Source of the DNA: 2-02-FULL-44-35 sp964629505
GTDB taxonomy: Bacteria; Patescibacteriota; Minisyncoccia; Phycocordibacterales; DSPV01
Assembly (NCBI GenBank): GCA_964629505.1
Contig: CAZVQR010000011.1
Coordinates: 1-16,311, forward strand
Reading direction: 5' to 3'
Length of the DNA: 16,311 nucleotides
The first letter of the stretch is position 1, and every line of letters begins with the position of its first letter. Under the pieces are notes generated by a model. The model had not been told where the DNA came from, ran no database searches, and saw only the letters and a program-made list of their open reading frames with translations. A program made the position numbers and the translations under genes. Positions 6,124 through 11,888 of the stretch are shown here, one piece after another.

Positions 6124-6835
6124 AACCTTTTTTATTCAAGTCCTCCAACATCCACTCGGCTCGAAACCACTCAAACGGCGTATCAATATCCACCGAGCGC
6201 TCGGCTGGCACAATGTGACCAACGATATTGTCGCCGTAAAGCCGTTTGTCTTTCATCAGCAAATCACGGCGCATAGCATAAATCGCGCCGCTCCGGCGAT
6301 AAGCCGGCGGAAAATCCTGCCGACGCATTCCTTCCGGTTCCGGAATACAATAGGGCAAAACTTTGTCGCCTTCTAATTTTTTGGCTTTCACTGGATGATA
6401 ATTATCAACATCAACCAAAGTCACTGCGCTATCAGCGCCACTCTTAATTAACTTCTCCAGTGTCTGGTCTATGTCATCAACGGTGCGAAACGGCGAAGTT
6501 GGCTGTAAAATTACAGCGTAATCAAAAACGACGCCGAGTTTTTTTTCCATAAATTCAATGGCGTGACGCATCACCGGCAAATGCGGCGTTTCGTCTCCGG
6601 CCAATTCTTTTGGGCGCAAAAATGGAACTTCACCGCCAAATTTCTTTGCCACCTCGGCAATTTCCGGAGCGTCAGTAGAAACAATAGTGTGAGTAATCAA
6701 CTTACTCTTTTTAGCCGCTTCAATAGAGTAAACAATCAGGGGCTTGCCGCCGAGCAGTTTAATATTTTTCCCCGGTATGCCTTTGGTTCCGCCCCGGGCG
6801 GTAATAACGGCCAAAATCAGTTTCTTTTCTGACAT
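6113..6835 (-). CDS. neuA: CMP-nonulosonate (sialic acid-type) cytidylyltransferase
   Basis: The 240-residue enzyme would activate a nonulosonic acid with CTP to give the CMP-sugar donor. ARGGTKGIPGKN (residues 13-24) is the nucleotide-binding signature of CMP-sialate/CMP-Kdo-type cytidylyltransferases. QPTSPFR (111-117), RRSGAIYA and the C-terminal DIDTP (216-220, metal and sugar region) are also typical. The reading frame extends 32 codons further upstream, but that part has no family resemblance, runs through a terminator, and is bypassed by a -10 at leaderless spacing before ATG 6835. It shares the pathway with neuB and neuC, which lie on the far side of the riboswitch-controlled gene. 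Which nonulosonate is used (Neu5Ac, legionaminic or other) is not determined by this sequence. Confidence 0.9.
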   Translation of the reverse strand: MSEKKLILAVITARGGTKGIPGKNIKLLGGKPLIVYSIEAAKKSKLITHTIVSTDAPEIAEVAKKFGGEVPFLRPKELAGDETPHLPVMRHAIEFMEKKLGVVFDYAVILQPTSPFRTVDDIDQTLEKLIKSGADSAVTLVDVDNYHPVKAKKLEGDKVLPYCIPEPEGMRRQDFPPAYRRSGAIYAMRRDLLMKDKRLYGDNIVGHIVPAERSVDIDTPFEWFRAEWMLEDLNKKGYEF

Positions 6836-6841
6836 AAAAAA

Positions 6842-6850
6842 ATAGTAGCA
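6842..6850 (-). promoter_or_regulatory. extended -10, leaderless promoter of neuA
   Basis: On the minus strand TGC (6850-6848) followed by TACTAT (6847-6842) makes an extended -10 that ends six bases before the neuA ATG at 6835. No good -35 is visible, which is typical for extended -10 promoters. It begins just after the terminator of the upstream 102-residue gene. Confidence 0.6.
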
Positions 6851-6856
6851 CAAATT

Positions 6857-6891
6857 GGCAAAAAGAAAAGGCACCGCTTTCGCAGCGCCTT
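6857..6891 (-). terminator. Rho-independent terminator after the 102-aa gene
   Basis: On the minus strand AAGGCGCTGC (6891-6882), a GAAA tetraloop and GCGGTGCCTT (6877-6868) make a 10-bp stem with two G-U pairs. It is followed by the T-rich run TTCTTTTT. It lies 40 bases after the stop at 6931 and isolates the riboswitch-controlled gene from neuA. Confidence 0.88.
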
Positions 6892-6930
6892 GTAAACACC
6901 GAACAGAACTAAAGAACTCACAGAGGAGCA

Positions 6931-7239
6931 CTAGGCAACAACCTCAATCCAAGTGTCCGATGTAACGCCCAAGTAACCTGATTCTGATTCTTCCTTAATA
7001 TCAAAATCGCTGCCTATTTCACTTTTGATGAGTTTACGTAATTCAATTTCCAGATTTAGATCAGCCTTGTGGAAAAGCTCGTACCAACGCCAAAGCGGTA
7101 CTTCATCTCTTCCGAGAAAACGATAGTTACAACTCATTAATACCACCTTACCTTTACCAAGCCTTATAATACGTGCTTTGGCCGGACAGACAACCTCTAA
7201 TCGTAGTCTTTCAATTAACCGACTTTGTTTTGTGTTCAT
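6931..7239 (-). CDS. Orphan 102-aa protein controlled by a SAM riboswitch
   Basis: No family was recognised. The protein is soluble, with no signal peptide or membrane segment. It probably folds as strands (LEVVCPAKARIIRLGKGKVVLMS), an aromatic-rich helix (PLWRWYELFHKADLNLEIELRKLIKSE) and a C-terminal strand pair (DFDIKEES, TSDTWIEVV). Cysteines at 18 and 37 do not form an obvious metal motif. Upstream is a complete S-box leader and downstream a strong terminator, so it forms a single-gene unit. The expected logic is low expression when S-adenosylmethionine is plentiful. No clear Shine-Dalgarno precedes ATG 7239, which lies about 34 bases after the riboswitch terminator. A role in methionine or SAM supply, or in methyl-group use, is suggested only by this regulation. 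Confidence 0.82.
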   Translation of the reverse strand: MNTKQSRLIERLRLEVVCPAKARIIRLGKGKVVLMSCNYRFLGRDEVPLWRWYELFHKADLNLEIELRKLIKSEIGSDFDIKEESESGYLGVTSDTWIEVVA

Positions 7240-7272
7240 AATTATTTGGTCTTTGCTATTTGTTTTTCGATG

Positions 7273-7301
7273 AACAAAACACCGCCAAAAATTGGCGGTG
7301 T
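7273..7301 (-). terminator. riboswitch expression-platform terminator
   Basis: On the minus strand ACACCGCCA (7301-7293) pairs perfectly with TGGCGGTGT (7287-7279) around an ATTTT loop. The run TTTTGTT follows. Bases 7301-7297 are also the end of the antiterminator strand, so the two structures exclude each other. Confidence 0.9.
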
Positions 7302-7483
7302 ATCAAGAGATATTCCAACTACTGCCGTAAGTGTTACGACCGTATCTTTCCCCGCCAAGCGGGGCTGGAATTAGCACTTTATCCTTTGGTGGCTTAGCAA
7401 AAGCACCAAATGCTTAGCCATTAAGGACAAGTTGCCGATGGAGTAATAACGGGCCAGGCCCTCCTCCACACTCTTGATACACC
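7297..7483 (-). ncRNA. SAM-I (S-box) riboswitch aptamer and antiterminator
   Basis: The minus strand carries the S-box core. P1 GTATC (7480-7476) pairs with GATAC (7346-7342), and AAGAG with the GTGGAG kink-turn-like element follows. Next come GGCCTGGCCC, CGGCAAC (7437-7431) and the highly conserved GTGCTAATTCC (7377-7367). The P4 hairpin CCCCGC/GCGGGG and AAAGATAC close the aptamer. P3 is long, ending in an extended stem TGGCTAAGCA/TGCTAAGCCA with one A-A mismatch. The 5' P1 strand GGTGTATCAAGAG (7483-7471) is perfectly complementary over 13 bases to CTCTTGATACACC (7309-7297). Without ligand that pairing would block the terminator at 7301-7279; with SAM, P1 forms and transcription stops. This is a textbook OFF switch. 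Confidence 0.93.
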
Positions 7484-7503
7484 TTTAGTGTTTTCTGAGT
7501 ATT

Positions 7504-7532
7504 AAACTAGCACAAGTTGATTTTTATTTCAA
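7504..7532 (-). promoter_or_regulatory. promoter of the SAM riboswitch transcript
   Basis: On the minus strand TTGAAA (7532-7527), a 17-bp spacer and TAGTTT (7509-7504), with TGC as an extended -10, predict a start near 7497, about 14 bases before the aptamer. An alternative -10, TTTAAT (7506-7501), would need a 20-bp spacer. Between this promoter and the neuC stop at 7592 I see no gene and no clear terminator, so read-through from neuC into the riboswitch is possible. Confidence 0.65.
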
Positions 7533-7591
7533 ATGTCTGGACTGTGGCATAAATTGGATTGTTGAAAGGTCCTACTTTTACTCTTTTTATT

Positions 7592-8767
7592 TTAACCAAC
7601 AAACTTCTTTTGGACATAAAGATTCGCCTTGGCTAAGGTTTGGGCGATTTTGCGAGCGGTGCCATTGGCGAAATAAAGTTTGGACGGCTGATAGCGTTCC
7701 TTTTTCATTTGTTTTTCAATTGCCTTTTTGATGGGCCCCTTTTTATGCGGCGCGTCCAAAACATTTTTAGTGCGCAAACGCGAACCCTGACGATTACCAA
7801 TGTTCACCACCGGCACGCCAAGATAAGAGGATTCTTTAATACCGGCTGAAGAATTGCCGATAAGCGCCCGGGTATGTTTCAAAAGCCAGATGAAATCGCG
7901 AGGTGGCAGATAGCGCATAAAACGAATTTTATGGTCTTTGGTTTGGTCGCGAAAAACCCGCAGAGTGTGAGAAATTTCTTCGGCACCGGTGTCAAAGTTT
8001 GGCCAAAACCAAAGCGTCGGAATCGCGATTTCGTGAACCGCCGCCAAAATAGTTCTGGTGTATTCAGCCAAGCGCTCGGTCTCGGTCGTGACTGGCTGAT
8101 ACATCACCATCAAAAAATCCGACCTGATATCAAACGGCGCGCCGGAACCGGTCTGGCTAAAATCAACATGATGCCCGCCATTGATTATCCGATGAACCAC
8201 TTCAATTTCCGGACTGCCGAAATTAAAAACATATTTCGGATTCTCCCCCATCCGCAAAATTCTCTTTCTAGCATCTTCATTGGTGGCAAAGTGCAAATGG
8301 GAAAGTTTAGTGATAGCGTGACGAACGCTTTCATCAATGGAACCAGTGATATCGCCACCCTCAAGGTGAGCAATGGGAATTTGTAAATAAGCGGCGGCTA
8401 CGGCGGCGGACAACACTTCAAACCGGTCGCCGCGCAAAACCACTACATCAGGTTTCAAATGATTAAAAAAAGTGGAAAATTCTATGATGCCGACACCGGC
8501 AGTTTTGGCTTTGGTAAGATGGCTATCGCCTTCCAAATTAAAATAAAGTTCGTGAAGATTATTATAACCCTCGCGCTCAAGAATATTTTTCACATAGGAA
8601 AATTTTGAAGAATACTTGGCAAGCAAAGCGGTGCCACTAATAACCACATGTAATTCCACATCCGGCAGGTTCTTCAATTCTTCTAAAATAAAAAGACCGC
8701 GCGAGTAATGGATAAAACTCGTGATGACGAAACAAATTTTTCTTTTTTGTTTTAATTTGGTGGACAT
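7592..8767 (-). CDS. neuC: Hydrolysing UDP-sugar 2-epimerase, NeuC family
   Basis: NeuC-type enzymes convert UDP-GlcNAc to ManNAc plus UDP (or act on a diacetamido analogue in the LegG branch), the first committed step to nonulosonic acids. RGDRFEV (residues 112-118), HLEGGDITGSIDESVRHA (134-151) and GNSSAGIKE (304-312) are the conserved GT-B-like epimerase motifs. The length of 391 is normal for this hydrolysing branch and the protein is cytosolic. ATG 8767 is chosen; a TTG four codons earlier (8779) would overlap the neuB stop. The start lies one base after that stop (TAAAATG), so translation is coupled to neuB. UDP-GlcNAc is the simpler substrate guess because no bacillosamine genes are in the window. 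Confidence 0.9.
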   Translation of the reverse strand: MSTKLKQKRKICFVITSFIHYSRGLFILEELKNLPDVELHVVISGTALLAKYSSKFSYVKNILEREGYNNLHELYFNLEGDSHLTKAKTAGVGIIEFSTFFNHLKPDVVVLRGDRFEVLSAAVAAAYLQIPIAHLEGGDITGSIDESVRHAITKLSHLHFATNEDARKRILRMGENPKYVFNFGSPEIEVVHRIINGGHHVDFSQTGSGAPFDIRSDFLMVMYQPVTTETERLAEYTRTILAAVHEIAIPTLWFWPNFDTGAEEISHTLRVFRDQTKDHKIRFMRYLPPRDFIWLLKHTRALIGNSSAGIKESSYLGVPVVNIGNRQGSRLRTKNVLDAPHKKGPIKKAIEKQMKKERYQPSKLYFANGTARKIAQTLAKANLYVQKKFVG

Positions 8768-8768
8768 T

Positions 8769-9890
8769 TTATTTGGCAAAAATTTTATTGGTCAGCGGCT
8801 CGCCTTTTTTAATTTGACGAATCACCTCGCGGCCAACTACTTTATGAAAATCACGCGAAGGCAAACCTTTAAGATGGAGCACCGGACGCAAGGCGTGAAT
8901 CATATTTTTAGTAATTTTCTCGCCTTTCTTGATAACTCGCGCCGCCACCAATGATTTCTTGAAGTAAGGCCGGAAGCGGTTTTTGGCGCCATCCAGCTCG
9001 CGTTCTTTGTCGCCATAAAATTTTTGATGGGCGACTTTTTTGTGTTCGCCGGCGCGGACTCTTTTTACCATTTCAGCGAACTCCGCCGGCGTCATAGAAA
9101 CCTTGTGGTCCGAACCCCACAAATCGCGCGACAAGGAAAAATGTTTTTCCACGATACGAGCTCCGACTTTGACAGCTGCCAAAACTGGATTCAAATCACC
9201 CACCGAGTGGTCGGAAAAACCGACAACCACTTCCGGATATTTTTCTTTGATTCGTTCAATGCTGGCTAAATTAAATTTTTCCGGCGGACAGGGATACTCG
9301 CTGACACAATAAAGAATCGCCAAGGAAGTGCTCCGTTCGACAAAATAATTAACCACTTCGTCAAGTTCGGCAAAACTCACCATACCGGTGGAAATAATTA
9401 TCGGTTTGCCGGTACCGGTGAGATAATCCAGCAAAACATAATCCTCCACATCACCGGAACCGACTTTCCAAAGCGGCACGCCGACTTGGGAAAGTTTTTG
9501 GGCCGCTCGGCGACTCATTGCTGTGGAAAAAAAAATAATGCCTTTCTGAACGGCGTAATTTTTCAAGTCCTGCCAGAAAGAAAGCGGCGTCGCCTCAGTG
9601 TTTCTTTTTACCCAAGCGTGGCGTTCGGCACCCTTGAAATGTGGCGAAATGACGGGAATGTCAACTTGCTCATCATAAACTTCGTGGGTCTGGAATTTAA
9701 CCGCGTCGGCGCCAGCGGCCACCGCTTCGTCAATCAGCCGTTTGGCATTAGCAAGATAACTCTCAATCGGCTGGTCAGCTTCTGTCTGAATAAACCCCTT
9801 GCCGATCTCCGCCACAAAAAAAACTTCCTCACCACCGAGGATTTTGTCAGTACCCGGAATTCTTATTGTTTTGAGCCGTCCTTTTGTCAT
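8769..9890 (-). CDS. neuB: Nonulosonic (sialic-type) acid synthase, NeuB family
   Basis: NeuB condenses phosphoenolpyruvate with ManNAc or a related sugar to make a nine-carbon nonulosonic acid. The TIM barrel contains FVAEIG, AGADAVKFQTHE, KVGSGD, ISTGM and VVGFSDHSVGD, and the metal and PEP-binding region EKHFSLSRDLWGSDHKVSMTPAEF. A C-terminal SAF/antifreeze-like domain (about 305-370: AARVIKKGEKITKNMI, GREVIRQIKKGEPL) caps the partner active site. Several motifs depart from classic Neu5Ac synthases: EIGKGFIQTE instead of EIGxNHxG, and the SPHFKGAERHAWVKRN insertion. This points to a divergent subfamily. ATG 9890 (373 aa) is preferred over an in-frame start 15 codons upstream (9935), because a strong promoter lies between them. 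neuC follows immediately. Confidence 0.92.
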   Translation of the reverse strand: MTKGRLKTIRIPGTDKILGGEEVFFVAEIGKGFIQTEADQPIESYLANAKRLIDEAVAAGADAVKFQTHEVYDEQVDIPVISPHFKGAERHAWVKRNTEATPLSFWQDLKNYAVQKGIIFFSTAMSRRAAQKLSQVGVPLWKVGSGDVEDYVLLDYLTGTGKPIIISTGMVSFAELDEVVNYFVERSTSLAILYCVSEYPCPPEKFNLASIERIKEKYPEVVVGFSDHSVGDLNPVLAAVKVGARIVEKHFSLSRDLWGSDHKVSMTPAEFAEMVKRVRAGEHKKVAHQKFYGDKERELDGAKNRFRPYFKKSLVAARVIKKGEKITKNMIHALRPVLHLKGLPSRDFHKVVGREVIRQIKKGEPLTNKIFAK

Positions 9891-9897
9891 TGCCAAC

Positions 9898-9926
9898 ACT
9901 ATACTACACTCTTTGATTTTTGCCAA
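9898..9926 (-). promoter_or_regulatory. leaderless promoter of neuB-neuC
   Basis: On the minus strand TTGGCA (9926-9921), a 17-bp spacer and TATAGT (9903-9898) form a strong promoter ending seven bases before ATG 9890. It lies within the last codons of the upstream methyltransferase gene, and that gene's TAG stop (9901-9899) is part of the -10 hexamer. Confidence 0.75.
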
Positions 9927-10879
9927 GTCCGCCAATGGGAATACTTGGCAAGGTAAACCAGCTTCAAAATTGGTCTGCTAAGCGCTAAGCGAAGCTTAAG
10001 CTGAACCCAAAAACTTGGCAGAACCACTTGAACTTTATTTAAATTAGCCTTCACCGCCACCACTCGAATGTGATGCCTGGGCAGACCTTCCGCCCGCTGG
10101 GCAAGCAATTCGCTCTGGCTCTTGCCTTCGTCAATTTCAAAAACCACAACTCGGAAACCGACGGATTCAATCATCGCCCGCAAGGTCTCGGGCGTGAACA
10201 TGTAAGGGTGGTCAATCTGAACTCCGGCTTCTATTGAACCGGCGCGGCGTGCTTGATGGCGAAAATTTTTTACCGCCAAAAACAGCGAACCGCCGGTAAC
10301 CAGCGCCCCGTAAGCCCAAGTCATAAAACCCTTGGGATTCAAAAGATGATTCAAACTCTGAACACAAAAAATGTTGGCCGGCGCTTCGGGCAAAGCATCA
10401 CGGAAATTTTCAAACAAAACGGTTTTGGTTGGCACACCGCGGCTTCTTGCCAATTCCGATTCCGCCACCGACGGTTCAATACCAAGAATTTTTAAAGCTG
10501 GCATCGCTTCTCGCAAACCGTAGAGCGCGCCACCGGTGGAAGAACCGACATCAACCGTCAATCCGAGCTTAATAAATTTTTGATAGCGCCGGCCAAGCGC
10601 TCGGCCGAATTTTCTGGCATTTTCAAAATTCCGTTCCAATTCGGTGTCAACAGTCGCGCCTTTAACCGCGTTTCTGTCCACTCGGTAAAAATATTTGTAA
10701 TAATTGTCGTATTCCTCGCTTACCATTCGCGGATTGATATAAATTAGAGAACAATTTCGGCAGAACACCGTCGTCACCGGCAAATTATTCTTTGAAAGCC
10801 GGGCCAACACCGAACGCCGCTCGCCGCCGCACAGATTACAAACTACCGTCTCTTTTTTTGTTTTTGAATAATCAAACAT
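9899..10879 (-). CDS. SAM-dependent methyltransferase with N-terminal zinc-ribbon-like Cys cluster
   Basis: This 326-residue protein starts with a C-x2-C (Cys14, Cys17) and a second C-x2-C (Cys40, Cys43, in CRNCSLIYINPR). That arrangement resembles the zinc-binding N-terminus of sugar C-methyltransferases and similar small-molecule enzymes. The class I Rossmann methyltransferase motif VDVGSSTGGAL is at 109-119, followed by an acidic strand end (GIEPS), CVQSLNHLLNP and a region typical of the family (HPYMFTPETLRAMIESVGF). It is likely to methylate a nucleotide sugar or glycan made by this locus. ATG 10879 is preferred over TTG 10888; it overlaps the gmd 3' end by 8 bp. The C-terminal 30 residues are basic and aromatic and could touch membrane or polymer. 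The exact substrate is unknown. Confidence 0.82.
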   Translation of the reverse strand: MFDYSKTKKETVVCNLCGGERRSVLARLSKNNLPVTTVFCRNCSLIYINPRMVSEEYDNYYKYFYRVDRNAVKGATVDTELERNFENARKFGRALGRRYQKFIKLGLTVDVGSSTGGALYGLREAMPALKILGIEPSVAESELARSRGVPTKTVLFENFRDALPEAPANIFCVQSLNHLLNPKGFMTWAYGALVTGGSLFLAVKNFRHQARRAGSIEAGVQIDHPYMFTPETLRAMIESVGFRVVVFEIDEGKSQSELLAQRAEGLPRHHIRVVAVKANLNKVQVVLPSFWVQLKLRLALSRPILKLVYLAKYSHWRTWQKSKSVV

Positions 10880-11888
10880 AACGCTCAAAAGCGGCTTTCA
10901 CCATCATTTTTACCAGTCCTTCAAAATTTACTCTTGGTTTCCAACCTAAAATTTTCCTTGCTTTGGCGCTATCGCCAATAGTCGCGTTAAGTTCTTTGGA
11001 ACGGTAAAAAATCGGATTGACTTTCACTAAAATTTTTCCCTTGTTATCAATTGCTTCCTCCCTCTCGCCTTGTCCCCGCCATTTTATTTTCAAACCGAGA
11101 TTTTTCGCGGTCTCATTCACAAAATCCCGCACGGTATGACTTTTACCGGTGGCAATCACATAATCATCGGCTTTATCATGATTCAGAATCAAATACATGG
11201 CTTTTACATAATCGCCGGCAAAACCCCAATCCCTCTCCACATCCAAATTTCCTAATTCAAGGTGAGCAAGCAGTCTCAATTTTACTTTAGATAAATCGGT
11301 GACGATTTTTTGAGTAACGAAACTTTCGCCCCGCCTCGGCGATTCGTGATTAAACATAATTCCGGAACAAATATGGATACCTTTTTTCTTTCGATATTCC
11401 AAAACCACTTCCCTATAAGCGCGAAGTTTTGATTCACCATAAGGACTGACTGGCATAAAATCGGTTTTTTCATTTTGGGGCGCGAACGCTTTGCCGAACA
11501 TCTCGCTGGACGAGGCTTGATAAATTCTAACTTTCGGGACAACGATGAGCGCTTCGTCAACCAACCTTTTAAAAGCGCGAAAATTAACCTCCATCACTCT
11601 TTCGGGAATCTTGAAGGACTCGCTGACGCTTGAGATGGCGGCCAAATTATAAATTTCGTGCGGCTTTATGTCCTTAAAAATTTTCCCCAGCAAATTAGTG
11701 TCAGTGATATCACCGTCAATTAAAATAACTTTGCCGCCAAGTTTTTTTATTGCCTCCAAAGAAACCGGATTGTTGGAGTATTTTTGATTAGTCAAACCAA
11801 AAATCTGGCAATCAGTTTTTGCCAAAAGCTCGGATAAATAAGAACCGTCCTGACCGGCAATGCCGGTGATAAAAATTCGTTTGGTCAT
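10872..11888 (-). CDS. gmd: GDP-mannose 4,6-dehydratase
   Basis: This SDR-family enzyme converts GDP-mannose to GDP-4-keto-6-deoxymannose, the precursor of GDP-fucose, GDP-rhamnose and related sugars. Residues 9-18 (GIAGQDGSYL) bind NADP. SSSEMFG (126-132), with Glu129, and SPYGESK (148-154), with Tyr150 and Lys154, are catalytic. FNHESPRRGESFVTQKI (179-195) and RDWGFAGDYV are Gmd signatures, and VNPIFYRSKELNATIGDSAKA is the C-terminal nucleotide-sugar motif. The length of 338 is normal. No Fcl/GMER or Rmd partner lies in the window, so the final deoxysugar cannot be named. Its ATG overlaps the previous stop as ATGA. Confidence 0.93.
   Translation of the reverse strand: MTKRIFITGIAGQDGSYLSELLAKTDCQIFGLTNQKYSNNPVSLEAIKKLGGKVILIDGDITDTNLLGKIFKDIKPHEIYNLAAISSVSESFKIPERVMEVNFRAFKRLVDEALIVVPKVRIYQASSSEMFGKAFAPQNEKTDFMPVSPYGESKLRAYREVVLEYRKKKGIHICSGIMFNHESPRRGESFVTQKIVTDLSKVKLRLLAHLELGNLDVERDWGFAGDYVKAMYLILNHDKADDYVIATGKSHTVRDFVNETAKNLGLKIKWRGQGEREEAIDNKGKILVKVNPIFYRSKELNATIGDSAKARKILGWKPRVNFEGLVKMMVKAAFERYV

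Noticed and set aside
6836..6931. 32-codon N-terminal extension of neuA
   Set aside because: It runs through the terminator hairpin and the -10 element, has no family similarity, and MSEKKLILAVITARGG is the usual N-terminus.
7533..7591. Terminator after neuC
   Set aside because: No GC stem followed by a T-run is visible on the minus strand here.
9891..9935. 15-codon extension of neuB
   Set aside because: It contains the promoter and overlaps the upstream gene; NeuB homology begins after 9890.
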